From: Malus domestica
Lineage: Eukaryota; Streptophyta; Magnoliopsida; Rosales; Rosaceae
Assembly: GCF_042453785.1 (NCBI RefSeq)
Contig: NC_091674.1
Location: 30,949,501 to 31,013,500 of the forward strand
DNA length: 64,000 nucleotides
Reading direction: 5' to 3'
In this document: piece after piece, positions 48,840-61,187 of the stretch
Position numbering within the stretch: the stretch's first letter is position 1
How the letters are laid out: each line of letters opens with the position of its first letter
Notes under the pieces: model-generated
The model's database searches: none
Told to the model about the DNA's origin: nothing
Seen by the model: only the letters and a program-made list of their open reading frames with translations
Position numbers and translations under genes: made by a program

Positions 48840-51800
48840 CTATTCCTCCCTGACATATGGAGAAGAACTCATCTCCGTGCTGTAAAATGAGTCGTCCCCA
48901 TTTACTGCAAAGAAATTATCATTCTTTTCTTCATCCCACTTGAGGACCTCCCGTACGTACTTGAATGCCTCGTCAACTGAGGCAGCCTCCCGAGCTCGGG
49001 TCTGCGCCACAAACAACTTTTCGCCGCTTATGGATGAATACAGCTCTTTGAATTTCACCGCCACGTAATAATATGCTTGCTGTGCCAGAGACTGACTATT
49101 ACCATGAAGCCTAACAGGTCTGAAGTCCTTTAGCCACTCGCAGGCAGACAACGGAACCTGGTTTATCTTGCCTTCAAAGGCATCGTATTTGTTCAGAAAG
49201 AGCACAAACGGAGTGTCTCTGAAACAAGGGTGCCGTACCAAACTCTCAAACAAATCTCTGCTTGCCAGCAATTTATTACGAAGAAGACCATTACCGTGGG
49301 CCCACATTTGATCATAGTCGCTCAACACAACACAAAAAATCACTGCCCTCACATCTGCAAACATTTCCAGCCATTTGCAACCATCACTCAGTCCCTTGGA
49401 ATTAATGCGAATTAGTTGATACCTGAGACAATAAAATCCAGTGAGCAACAGACTGATGGTCTCATTGGAAACAGAAAAAAAGATACAGTATGAGGACAAG
49501 ATGGGAAGCTCGACTGACGATGAAAGAATGAAGGTATTACTTAGTCAAGGGAAGGGAACATTCATAGTTTTCATTGTATGGCTCAGACGTGGCACTTCTG
49601 TCATCAAATGAAAATTCCATAGAGGCAAGCCCATTGCTCTGTGTAACGCCCTCAGCATATAAAATGTCTTTCTCGGACGGCTCATACTCGTTACTTGATA
49701 TTTCTATAGCCTGTTAGAAATGAAACACCAAACGTGCATAAGAATAAAACATGAATATTGCAAATTTAGTTTAGCTAGCGACAAAGCATCCAAGCCTGCT
49801 TAAAATGTCACCCATATCAACCAATTAAACCATATTCTATCCAAACATAGTCTTAATATTAATTCAAAGTAAATGTGAATGATCATAAACTAAATATGAA
49901 AATTCCATAAAAGGAATACTATCAATTCTGTGATTAACAAACTTTGATCTTCCAAATAAAGTTTTAACAGGCATGCAATTTGGAGCCAAAAGAGTAAGGC
50001 AAAAATGAGTAATGACTAACCCGATCTAAGAAATATTTGGCAACTTCAGGAAGGCAGTCTAGTTCCTCCCTCCTTTTGTATGTTTCCTGGATGGCAGAAT
50101 CTCTCCACACTTCATCCACAATAGGAGCATACTCACGTGTCGCAGCAGGAAAGAATGCATCCAAGTCTCCAGTTGCCATGATATCCAGTAACCAGTCAGA
50201 AAAGTGCTTGAACCTTTGGTTGATTGCATAGATGCATTGCTCACTTTCATCAACTACTGTTTCACATAAATTCATTTCACAGTCAACCACTGACTTAAGG
50301 TTCATTCATGCCTACAAGCAGAGAACCAAATAAGCAAAATATTCTCTCTTAAGATGTAAACATTTTCCTCTTCAACCAGTATAACATTTCTTCAATATTA
50401 ATAACAAGGGGACAATCATGAGTTTAAATTATGTTGGACATAAGATGAAACCAATAGGGGAAGCATTTTTTCCTTTTCGGACAGACAAAAAAATGATATG
50501 CCAACGCCACTGTTCTACTTGATTCTAACAAACTAGGTCTAGGTCGTACCCAGTGCACAAGGCTCCCGCTTTACGCAGGGTCTGGGAGAGGTGAATGTCG
50601 GCTAGCCTTACCCCCATTTATGGAGAGGCTGCTCCCAAGTCTCGAACCCGAGACCTACCGCTCATGGGCGAAGGCACTTGCCATCGCACCAAGTGCGACC
50701 TCTACTTGATTCTAACAAACAAACAAACAAAATTTGACCAACAGCAGCAGCAGAGAATCAGACTAAGAGAAGGTTGACCCATCTATCAATAAAAAAAACT
50801 ACCAGCCCTGTCAAGGTAGCTGTATTTGAAGTAGTATTTAACGCAAAAACAAATCAGACATGACCACCATAATGCAATGTATCTATGTTAGAAACAACTA
50901 CAACAATCATGGATCTAGAGTTTTGTTGCAAAGATGGACATGGACATAGCAAGCAGCTACCGTATTTTTGTAAACAGAAAAAGTAAAAGGTCATGTTGAC
51001 CTGAAGGGGACTCATGAGCAGCCAACAAAGATATCCTATTCTCTGTCAATGCTTCCTCTTCAAAACGTTCTCGGCCCTCAAGTAATATACTTAGATACTT
51101 ATACATATTGCTCTGAATCATGAGTTTGATGTTCTGCAGCTCTTCGGAAGTGAACTTGTTCCCGTATAAGAGCTTAGCCTGTTCCATGGGTAAAAGAAGG
51201 ATGACATAAGCATTTTTAAGATGTACTGTCCAAGAAATAAAGCTTTCAAAGTTCTGATACCAAAAAAAAGCGAATGAAATAATAAACAGCAAAAACAAAA
51301 GCACCAAGCCCTAGGGGCTTTTCGCTAACCGGTCTTCAAGGTATCATGCAGTTTGATTATCCACAAAAGGTAAGTTAATACATTAAATGGACTCCAATCC
51401 TATTTTAATATCCCTGTTTTCCCTTGGTTTTGAATCTAAATCATTCACACAAAACCTAATGACTCACAATGCTACATGTCAGCACATCTATGTTAAATGT
51501 TTAAATTAATGTTTTCCAAGGTGAATGCCCACATTTACCATACTTGCAATATATCAGTGACTGAGCTAATTGGATTTCCCCTGCTTCTAATAATGTTCTT
51601 GATCCATTAAAACATGCAGCATCTTGGCTACTTCCATGGTTTTACCATACTTGCTAAATTTCTAGACTCCTAGTTGGGGTTGTTCAGTCAAAAAGAGCCA
51701 ATGGTTTCAGTGAAAGATTGCAAACCATGTAATGACATATGGGAAGATAAGGTAAGTTCACTATCATGGTAAAGGAAACACATTTTAATTGTCAACTGAT

Positions 51801-54023
51801 GAAATATGTCACGAGTCAAATTGAAAACAAGGTAAATGCAACTACTAACATCTTTGCATTTAGCGAAAGCAGTTTTAAATATTTTATAGTTGCATAACTG
51901 TAAACCAATGAGGAACCAGACACCGGATAGAGCAAGTCTATTCAAGTCTTGCTTGACTAGATCAGACACTAGGAAACACGTAAACTCAAAAAGACGTGTA
52001 CCATGCAAGGCACCCTGAAGAGAAGGGGGGCAATACCTGCTTGAAGATGGTGCTAGTTCCAGATCCCTCCAAGCCAAATAACAGAAGTTTCTGAACTCTT
52101 CCCTGTTCCCAGAATTCCCGGACTGACCTGCTTGAAGGTGTCATCGGATCTTCTTGTGCCCCATTTTGATTACCAGGTGGTACAGGCAATGAGAATAATG
52201 AACAAATGAAACGAGTGGATGCCTGCCTACCAAAAACCAAACTGCAAGAGAATAAAAATTCGACTCACAATAATCTGTCACAATTTCAAACGTGCACCAA
52301 ACAACAATTAACCAACATTCAAGGTACGAAAGAACCTTTCCCCATATATTCCCTTTAATGTTATTCTGGCCTTCCTCCTCATAAGAACCATCATCATACA
52401 CCCAGAAATGAGTATCCGGAGGGCACTGCACTTTGGCCAGCTGAGATGCAAGTGAAAAGGAAAATGATAAGCTTTGTCGTATGTAAACAAATGATTTATG
52501 CAATCACCAAAAAATATGAAGAAGCTTCTTCTTATTGTTAACTTTCATTAGAGACTTTCAACTAGACAGATGATTATCTTACAAACTTACTTATTATGGA
52601 AAATCCTATAGTACGAATTCACATTTGCAACCATTGGATTGACAGATTCACTTTTTCATACTAGGGGTTTAGGGTTTAGATTTCCAAATTATTGTTGCAT
52701 TTGTTTGTATTGAAAACGGAGCTCTACTACCAACATACTCATTCATTATGGACATTTAGGTAATACCTTCAACACCCTACGCTCAATCTTTGTGATCTCT
52801 CGGCCATTCATGAACACTTTGGTGTTCCCATTGCTTGCATCAAACCGAATCTTACCCCCAACATTGAGTTTCGAGCTAATAATCCTATCCGGCTTCTCAC
52901 CCTCCTGAAATCAAGCACACAGGACTATAAACATACAAAGCACAAAAAACCCTACTGCAAATGCTCATCCATTTGCTAAAAAAAAGCTCACCTTTCCCCA
53001 AAGACCGGAATCCTTATCGTACCAATACCTCCCAGGTTTCAACTTCTGAGGAGGCAATTCACATCCCAAAATCTCAGCCAGTTCTTCTTCCCTCAGCTTG
53101 CTTCCATTCACAACCAACTGCTCCGGCCGAAGCTGATTGGCGGGGCACTCCTTCTCGCCCCTCATTATCTGCCGAATCTCCAAAGGGCTGCAAACCCTCG
53201 ACAGGATCCTCGAACACTTCCCCAAGTTCGACCTCTTGGACTCGTCTATTGGCTGCCCAATGCAGCTCACACATTTCCTCCCCTCCGGCATCGACCCCAT
53301 CGCCTTCAGCAAGCAATTGCTGCAGTACTTGGCGTCGCACACCAAACACCACTCTCTCTCCTTCAATCTGTTCCCTTTCCCGCACCTGCTGCAAATCCCT
53401 CTCTTACTCGATCGCCTCCCGGGCGAAGAGGCCCCTACAACCGGCGATCCCACCTGTTCGGTGGCCGCGCTCGATTGCGGGGACGAGTCGTTATCTTCAC
53501 CCTCGTCCTCGTTCTCCGAATCTCTTGGTTCATTGAAAGTGACGACAGCCGCCCTCTTTCCTCCGGTGGCGCCGCCGGTCGGTTTGTGCTCCAAGTTCGA
53601 GTCTTGAGCCGGCAACTCAGAGCTGAAACCTTCCTCTGCTCCTTCAAATTCCGATCCTTCCCTGCGGTTTCGCAGCTCCGGTTGCGTCCGCGGAGTCGAA
53701 GACGACGTCGTTCTACTCGTCTCCTTCACAACGCCGCCGTTACTCACCCGACTGAACCGCGAGACCTTCTGACCGACCGGCGACGCCACCGGAATCGAAG
53801 ACGGGGCTTCAACCGAACCAGCGGTCACGGAAGAAGAGTAAAGATCGAGAGAGTCGAGGTTAACCGGATCAACCTTGGGCGGGTCGTAGTGCAGAGGAGA
53901 GCCTTCGTATTCGACGGCGATGGAGTAGTCGAGGTGCTCTTCGTCGGGTAATGGTGCGCCGGCAGGCAGCATCTTTCTGAGGAGGTCCTCCCAGCTCTTC
54001 CCGCCCTCCGGTTCGGAAGCCAT
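48840..54023 (-). CDS. XLG3: Extra-large GTP-binding protein, XLG3-like
   Basis: Eight exons on the minus strand (54023-52992, 52904-52767, 52440-52336, 52222-52037, 51178-51001, 50289-50021, 49710-49541, 49422-48840) encode 886 residues. The N-terminal half is acidic and Ser-rich with a Cys-rich motif near 210-255 ([27 protein letters not shown]). The C-terminal half is G-alpha-like: a P-loop variant GLEGSGTST (475-483), [15 protein letters not shown], and NKYD (770-773). It ends in [11 protein letters not shown], as I recall for XLG3-type proteins. XLGs are plant-specific G-alpha proteins that pair with G-beta-gamma in immunity, root growth and development. The exon 6 acceptor is chosen at ttaagtcag (50290-50298), because starting 17 bp earlier gives a stop in every frame. 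An Au SINE lies in intron 5. XLG1 is the alternative name. Confidence 0.9.
50514..50720 (-). mobile_element. Au-type SINE with 20-bp target duplication, in an XLG intron
   Basis: The element (50534-50700, 167 bp) is flanked by perfect 20-bp copies of tctacttgattctaacaaac at 50514-50533 and 50701-50720. On the minus strand it starts GGTCGCACTTGGTGCGATGG (box A region), has box B GGGTTCGAGAC, and continues through ggtaaggctagccgacattc and ccctgcgtaaagcgggagcc, the characteristic body of plant Au SINEs. It lies in the sense direction of the gene, inside intron 5. Confidence 0.93.
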
Positions 54024-54555
54024 GGCGGGGCGCAGGGTGTTTGGTTCCCGAGAAAAAAGCTCGAGAAAATGAAATGAAAGGTAATTGCTTTGCCGTACAA
54101 AGCAGTTGGGGGGAAGCTAGAGAGTGGGGGATAAGAGTTGAGAAATGTCAACGATGACGTTGACAATTTTTTCACATTTCAAATTGATGTTTTTGGAGTT
54201 TACAAATAATTAAAAATAAGTACCATTGGAAATTGACAGTTGATTACTTTTGGTGAAACCAAAGTAAATACGTTTATACATTGAGTTGCTAATGTTTGTT
54301 GGTCGAGAAAAATTTGGCACGAGATGTCAAGATGACGTTATCCTTACCTCTCGCAGAATAGAATTTTGGTGTTTTAGTGTCATCTTCGTACTCCGTATTA
54401 GTATTACTGGTAGGAGAGTTGCTCTAATCAAGATATTATTGAAACTGGTGCTTAAGCAAGAAGTACATTTAGGGAGATCAGTCAGTGCACATAAGTTACC
54501 AGCAACACCGGGTCTTGGTTTTTCGAAATCTCCCTAACAGACTATTAGTACAGTT

Positions 54556-56653
54556 TCAATAAAATGAGATGCTATACACTAACTTCCGTCGCTGCTGTTT
54601 CTCAAAACCAGATACAATATCATCAATTGATTCCTCCCACGATTCGGCTGCTTCGATCTGGAAAAAAATTAACGATAATGTACCCGTCAGCATTACTATT
54701 TTGCATTACAGATTATGGGGTGTCAATGCAACCATAAATACAGACCTCTTGGCAAAGATCTAAAGCAAGACGAGCTCCTACAGCCGCCTCCTCGTGGTTA
54801 TCTTTCACCTCCAAGTTGATTATCAGCACACATTTCCTAAGAACATGGTCCCGGTTGTTGAGATCTATACATTGTTGCACACGGGTCAGACAAGCAAACA
54901 AGGATGGCATCTTCAAGTTACAGATTAACTGCACAAATCTTCTTTTAGTTTTCATAAAACTAAAAGATAAACCAAAGTAGATGGTGCCAATACTTTTGAA
55001 GCTTTTGTTAGAGTTTGGACTAAAAGTTCAAAGTTCAAATATAAGTCCATATGATTCATTTGGTTGTGTGAATTACATCAAGCGAAAGATTATGAAATCA
55101 AATCCACAGAGAAATCTGATCAAAACCCAGTTAAGTTATTCAATTTCCATTTTTTAGGCATAAGTAGAGTCTCTCCCACCTACAGCCTTCTCTGCGAAAA
55201 ATATCACCACGTATACAGCAGGCAGACTCAAGCCAACAAATTTCAGCATTCTCCCCTACCATCCAACTTGGGTTTTCAGTTCAAAATAAATTCTTCCACA
55301 TATGCTCAACTAAACAGAAACTTTCAACCATCCAATATGTTATTTTTTATCAAAAACTCTCTTGAGGTTTAAACTTTATCTTTTCCTTGAGGTTCATTAA
55401 CCACAAGTTCCTAGAACCAGCATCTCTGTTATATGTATAAAATCTAATAATCCTGGGAACCTATAAACTCAAAGTTCTTACTTTCTTACATTTCCCAGAT
55501 GGAAAAAGAATCCATTTCAAATATCAATCGTTGTTTGTTACCATCTCCAATGATTACGTTAAGCTGAAAGAAATTGCATGCCTATAACTTAAGAGCTCAA
55601 ACTCTACCAGCTAGTCATATTCCAACAGCTCGACAGAAAGAGATTGCCAAGAAACAATACTACCAACACAAAGAAGAGCATTTAATTAATTGATTATCGA
55701 ATTACTGTGGACTATTGAAATCCAGAAGATACAAGCCGAAACTAGGAGAAGAGAGTTAAAACCAACCTTCAATAACCATGTCAAAAACCTTTTCTTCGAA
55801 TGTTAACACCACATCAAAGGAACCGTCGGCAGCATTGTCCTGCCATCGCTGAGGTGCCAGTTTGACTCCCAAGTTTCTTTTAAGCATAGGCAAGATGCCA
55901 TTACGCTTATACCTGTACTTATCGTCAAGGTTGCACTTTGCATAAAAAACAACACGGTTCAGAACGCAAAGTACGCACATAAATTCCAGTTCATACATCC
56001 CACAATACTCGAGCATTGCTACTCAGAGCTACCAATCAATAGTCATCATCATCAACTATTCTATACTCTTCGCTAAACGCCTCGAATCCACAAATATCGA
56101 ATTTACTCTTAAAAGCCACGGGTAAGTTCATACACAAAATCTATCAGACTGCCCACTTAATCTCCAAATATTGAAGCTTTGAACCTACAATCTCAGTTGC
56201 ATATATCAACAGAGTCTCAAAGTTCTTCTTTTTCTTTCATGTTAACCAATCTGCTGCCACCAAAACATTTTGTTCGCACTATTTTCTGGATATTTATAGG
56301 AATCTATTTCATCACCAAAATATCATATTCCCCAAAACCCAGAATTCGAAAAACCCAATCGAAACAAGAAAGATACATAATTTGAAAACCCCAATTGAAC
56401 AAAATCGAAAGAAGAACAAGTTCGGAGGAGGAGGATACAGTTCGGGGTCTTTTCGCCGCAGATCGTCGAACATCTGCTTGTAAGGTGTGCCAAAGTCGTA
56501 AACGTTGGGTTCTCTGAGAGAGGGACCAGGGAGCTTGACGTGGGCTCCGGTGCCGTACGACGCGACGTCGAAGCCCTGCCGCTTGAGGAGCGAGTGAGCC
56601 TCCATGCTCCGGTTCTGGTTCGACGAACACACCATGGCGTACCGGAACTTCAT
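54556..56653 (-). CDS. SSU72: RNA polymerase II CTD phosphatase SSU72
   Basis: Four exons (56653-56439, 55912-55767, 54864-54746, 54657-54556) join in frame to 193 residues, the normal family length. SSU72 is a nuclear Cys-based phosphatase that removes phosphate from Ser5/Ser7 of the Pol II CTD and acts in the mRNA 3'-end cleavage machinery. The active-site loop C9-X5-R15-S16 lies in VCSSNQNRS, and the probable general acid is D142 in VKDNHEEA. Other conserved stretches are SYGTGAHVKLPGPS, VYDFGTPYKQM and TFEEKVFDMVIE. The start ATG at 56653 is fixed by the conserved MKFRYAMVCSSNQNRS. It looks intact, and all introns are GT-AG. A MITE cluster begins 138 bp upstream. Confidence 0.95.
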
Positions 56654-56793
56654 GGCTTACTGAATTCCACTGTCTCTGTCTGATTCACAGATCACAATAC
56701 GTCCCTTGGGGCGGCTGGGTTTTTCACTTGTTTATCACAAATTAGTCAATTTCTTTTTTCGTTCACTTATTTATTTTTAGGTAAGCTCCTTTA

Positions 56794-57095
56794 GGGTGCG
56801 TTTGGTACGTGGGACGGAACGGGACGAGGCGTTCCGTCCCGCGTTTGGTACGTCAAAAATGGGTGGAACGGGCTATTCCACGGGATAGATTTTGGGTGTT
56901 TTTGCGTCCCACCTCCCCCTGGAACGGGTTTGTTCCACGTCTGTGGAACACACTGTTTTACCATTTTAAGACAAATATACCCCATGTATTTTTCAAAAAT
57001 TACACCTTCGTTCCGTCCCGTCCCGTCCCGTTCCGTCCCGTCCCGTCCCGTTCCGTTCCCTCCCGTCCCGTCCCGTCTGCGTACCAAACGCACCC
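56794..57095. mobile_element. PIF/Harbinger-type MITE A, TTA target site
   Basis: The ends GGGTGCGTTTGGTACG and CGTACCAAACGCACCC are exact inverted repeats, flanked by TTA at 56791-56793 and 57096-57098. The interior is rich in ggaacgggac and its complement cccgtcccgt. At 302 bp it has no coding capacity. A 3-bp TTA duplication fits the Tourist-like PIF/Harbinger class. Confidence 0.88.
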
Positions 57096-57098
57096 TTA

Positions 57099-57414
57099 GG
57101 TATCGTTTGGGACGTGGAACGGGACGGAACGAAACGGGATAAGGCGTTTCATTCTACGTTTGGTGCGCTTAAAACAGGTGAAATGCATTATTCCACGAGA
57201 TAAATTTTGGGTGAATTTTCGTTCTGCCTCACCTCCTGGAACGACTCGTTCCACATCTATGGAACACAAAATTATAACATCTCCGTCTCCTTCTTCTTCC
57301 TCCTTGTTTCCATCCGGGGGCATCTTTGCTCTCTCTCCATTCCGTCCTGTCATGTCTCGTCCCGTCCCGTTCCATTCCGTTCTGTCTCGTCCCGTCTGCA
57401 CACCAAACGATACC
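57099..57414. mobile_element. PIF/Harbinger-type MITE B, sharing a TTA with MITE A
   Basis: The ends GGTATCGTTTGG and CCAAACGATACC are inverted repeats flanked by TTA at 57096-57098 (shared with MITE A) and 57415-57417. The interior is related to MITE A (ggaacgggacgg, cccgtcccgttcc) but clearly diverged, so it belongs to the same family or a sister subfamily. Confidence 0.88.
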
Positions 57415-57510
57415 TTACACTATCTTAAAACCTAAAATTTTTAACCTAAAAAATTTAGTTTTAATCCATAAGTAGCTTTTTTGCTCAAACTCTTATGGGT
57501 TAAAATTTTA

Positions 57511-57935
57511 GGGGTGTATTCAATTGGGAATTTGAGAGATTTTAATAGATTTATAAATCCATGAATTTTTATAGAGTTTAACTAATTTGTAGAGATTCCA
57601 TGTAAAATTTTGATTCAATTCCCTCGAAATCTCATGGGGAGATGTGAGATTTGTAGATGCTTAAAATACATTACAAAATCTCTCAAATTCCCTTTAATTC
57701 CTCAACTTTTCTAAATTCTTTAAATTCAAATTCTAATTGAATACACCTTAAATGTTATAAACTTCTTTAAAATTCTAATTGAATACATCTGGATTTCTAA
57801 GGATTTTAATAAATTATCTTAAAGTCCTGATTGAATACACATTGAATTTCAGAGAATCACTTAAAATCTGATTGAATACCCCATAATTTATCAAAAGAAT
57901 TAAAATCCCTTAAAATCCTAATTGAATACACCCCC
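57511..57935. mobile_element. PIF/Harbinger-type MITE D, TTA target site
   Basis: The ends GGGGTGTATTCAATTGGG and CCTAATTGAATACACCCCC are near-perfect inverted repeats flanked by TTA at 57508-57510 and 57936-57938. Inside, the end motif ctaattgaatacacc recurs several times (about 57735, 57777, 57830, 57870), suggesting internal duplication or nested copies. Confidence 0.82.
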
Positions 57936-57938
57936 TTA

Positions 57939-58960
57939 ACCTTAAAGTATTAAAAAATAAATTTAGGCTAATAACTTTAAAAAAAAAATTATGTAGACTA
58001 TCTTAATTTAATTTTATGAACATATTGACCTAAAAATATTTTGATTCTGACAAATATTAAAAAATCACTAACTAACACCATGAAACTCGTGAAATACTAT
58101 GAAAGAATATGAAACACATAAAAGAATTTTTTTTTAATTACTTTAGTTGTTGGATTTAAATTTAGACCGTTAGATTTTTACCAGTTGGATTTCATCAAAT
58201 TAGATATTAACTGTTGAATTCAATAAATTTATATAAAACTAAAAAAAATATACATATATAGTGGGCCAGCCCCACTAACCCAGGAAGAATCCTGGGCTAA
58301 ATTTGGCCTAGAAATGAGTTTTGAGTTTTAATTCATATTTACCCCAAAGGTTGGAACAAGTTGGGTAAGTTTAGAACTTAACATCTGAGTTTTACTCTAA
58401 GGGTTGGAGTAGGTCTTAGAACTCAAAAGTCATAATTTTATTTTAATTTATAGATCGCCTCCTAAAATGTACGTGAGACCAACATTCAAAAAGACAATGT
58501 CGTATGTGCAGTAAATTTAATTATAAATTTTCATTATACGTCAACATTCAACAATCAGATAATATTAATTTTAAAAGCATTGAATAGATGAAAGAAAAAA
58601 AGTTAATTAGCCCGGGGCACCTAGCTACATACGAGATTAACATATCTAAATCAATGTAGAATAAATTTTGAGTCTTATAAAGATGATTTTTAAGTTCAAG
58701 AAAGCACAAATCGAGTTTTGAGAGCAAAGTGGAGTAAATTTTAACTTGAGAAAATAAAATGACGATTTTTAAATTAAAAAAAAAAAACCAAATTAAGACT
58801 AAATTTAAGTTTCAGAAACGTAGCTAAAAATAAGCTAAGTTTTTACTCACTCTTTTTTCATCTTTATTTTGTTACTTAAATTGGACGGTAATAATTAGAC
58901 AGCACAACTCATTTGTCTAAATAGAAAAAGAATTTCATTTGTCTTGTGTGAAATTTATCA
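57939..58960. other. AT-rich spacer, probably transposon-derived in part
   Basis: A stretch near 58265-58420 (ggccagccccactaacccag, ggttggaacaagttgg, ggttggagtaggtc) is repeat-like but has no assignable ends. No gene was seen before the UV-B-induced protein gene. Confidence 0.4.
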
Positions 58961-59004
58961 GTTCGAATTGTAAATTATAGGGTTTCGGGTCGGAGAGCTG
59001 AAAG

Positions 59005-61187
59005 ATGGAAGCAGCAGCAACATCGAGTGTTTTTCAATCATCAATCGCCGCCTCCAGGCCCTCCAATTTGATTGCCCGACCGGGGATTTTGACGGCCAAT
59101 GGACCCGGATTTCTGCGTTTGGGTCCCAAAACTCACTCGCCAATCAAGGTAATTGATGAGAATTCGTGGGTTGTTGTTACTTTTCAATTTTGCATGATCC
59201 CGAATAGTTTGCGAGTAATGGGTTCCTCTGGTAATTGATGAGAATTCTGGGGTTTCTGTTAAATTGAGAAAGATTCAATTTTTATTGGGATTTGAGGGGT
59301 TTTAGTTGGTGCAGTTCAATTGTGCTGTTTATAGCATATGACTTAAATGTCTATGCAAAAAATCAATTTTTAGTCGATATTTCATCCGATCTTTTTCGGA
59401 ATATTTGTAGCTGTGGCCAAATTTGGCGTAGTAGTTGAGTAATATTTGATCTGATTTCATGTTTAGCAGCATCGGTTTTCAATCTGTCAACCGAAGGTGG
59501 GGCATAGGAGAATGGGATATGGAAGCAGGAGAGGCTTCGTGGTTAGGGCGGCAGCTGCATCTTCGTCTCCGGACTCAGCTGGTTCTGCTTCTCCAATCGC
59601 CCCACTTCAGCTGGAGTCTCCAATTGGGCAGTTCCTCTCTCAGATAATGATTAGTCACCCACACCTTGTGCCTAGTGCAGTGGACCAGCAGCTTGAACAG
59701 CTTCAAACCGACCGCGATGCTGAGCAAAAGAAGGAACAGAAGGAAGAGCCTTCCGCATCTGGTACAGACCTCGTTTTGTACAGGTTAGTTGCAATCTAGA
59801 TTGAGTGATAAGCTAAGAGCCAGTTATGTTTACATTAAGGGCTGGTTTGGTATCGCTGAGCTTTGAAAAAAAGCTGCTGTGAGAATAAACGGCTGTGAAA
59901 GTGTTTGGTAAACTTTTTTGTAAAAGTGCTTTTGAAAAAAAAAGCAGTCTGATAGTGGATCTTTTCATTAAAGGAGCACTGTAGTTCTGTGTGCTTTGAA
60001 AAAAAACCAGTTTTCCAAAGCTACAAATTGCAGCTTCAGCTTTTTTCTTTGATTTCAACTTATTCTCACAGCAGCTTCCAAAATAAGCCCTTTTTTTTAA
60101 ATTTACCAAACACCAAAAACACTCCCAGTTTTTTTTCATAGGAGCTTTTTTTTAAATCACCTTCAACCCCAAACTGGGGCTAAGTCAAGTTAAGCTGCGT
60201 AAATGAACCATAAGTTTGATGCTGTTTTCCTTAGTAAAATCAGAATAAATGAAGGAAAAAGTTTGACTTTGCCACCATTTGGTATGTGCAACTAAATGGA
60301 GAATTGTAGTTTTGGAGTGAGATATTATTAACTTCTTCTGCAATATCAGGAGGATCGCTGAGGTTAAGGCTACTGAAAGGAGAAAGGCTCTTGAAGAGAT
60401 TTTGTATGCTTTGGTGGTGCAGAAATTCATGGATGCTAATGTTTCTCTAGTACCTGCCATTAGCCCAACTGCTTCAGACCCTTCTGGCCAAGTTGATTCA
60501 TGGCCAAGTCAAGACGAGAAGCTCGAGCAGCTTCACTCTCCTGAAGCGTACGAGATGATTCGAAACCACCTGTCTCTCATCCTAGGAAATCGGTTGGGTG
60601 ACTCGACCTCTTTAGCAAAGATTAGCAAACTCAAAGTTGGGCAGGTTTATGCAGCCTCTGTCATGTATGGGTACTTCCTCAAACGGGTTGACCAGAGGTT
60701 TCAACTGGAGAAGACAATGAAGATCCTTCCAGGTGCAATGGGTGCTGAAGACAGTGATATTCACAAATCAGTGGGGGAGGACGTGAGGCCTGGCAGTGGA
60801 GGGGAGGCTTCGCAAGCAGGGGCGTCTTCCCATCCTGAAGTCCCTTCCTTGGCTGGAGGCGTTAGTCCTGGGGGTTTTGGCAATGCGCTGAAGCATTCTC
60901 GGTTGCGAACCTATGTGATGTCGTTTGATGGAGAGACCCTTCATAGGTATGCAACAATTAGATCGAGGGAGGCCATTAGCATCATTGAAAAGCACACCGA
61001 GGCATTGTTTGGGAGACCCGATATTGTCATCACTCCTCAGGGGACTGTTGATTCCTCCAAGGATGATCTCATCAAGATTAGCTTTGGTGGTTTGAGGAGA
61101 CTCATTTTGGAATCTGTGACTTTTGGCTCTTTTCTTTGGGACGTCGAGAGCTATGTGGATTCCAGGTATCATTTTGTTGCAAACTGA
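59005..61187 (+). CDS. UV-B-induced chloroplast protein, At3g17800-like (DUF760)
   Basis: Three exons (59005-59148, 59467-59783, 60350-61187) encode 432 residues; the Arabidopsis relative is of similar length. The first 85 or so residues are rich in Ser, Ala and Arg with few acids, as in a chloroplast transit peptide (ending near RRGFVVRAAAA). The remainder is the DUF760 region: SPIGQFLSQIMISHPHL, LYALVVQKFMDAN, SPEAYEMIRNHLSLILGNR, and SRLRTYVMSFDGETLHRYA with REAISIIEKHTEALFG. The biochemical function is unknown; the family is named from induction by UV-B. The exon 2 acceptor is a NAGNAG (tagcag), so isoforms differing by one Gln are possible. Intron 2 carries a MITE. The gene is intact. 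Confidence 0.93.
59839..60180. mobile_element. PIF/Harbinger-type MITE inside intron 2
   Basis: The 342-bp element begins GGGCTGGTTTGGTATCGCTG and ends CCCCAAACTGGGGC, flanked by TAA at 59836-59838 and 60181-60183. The interior has inverted similarity (tttggtaaactttttt against aaatttaccaaacacc; gctgtgagaataa against ttattctcacagc). The 3-bp TAA duplication fits PIF/Harbinger MITEs. Confidence 0.85.

Noticed and set aside
50021-50305. XLG as a pseudogene through a frameshift at exon 6
   Set aside because: A canonical AG 17 bp downstream gives a perfectly in-frame junction, and all other exons are intact.
50620-50700. tRNA gene
   Set aside because: The box A/box B sequence belongs to the head of an Au SINE flanked by a 20-bp target duplication; no complete cloverleaf is present.
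52961-53951. Several plus-strand frames over 100 residues
   Set aside because: Opposite-strand shadows of XLG exon 1, which is GC-rich and so lacks stops.
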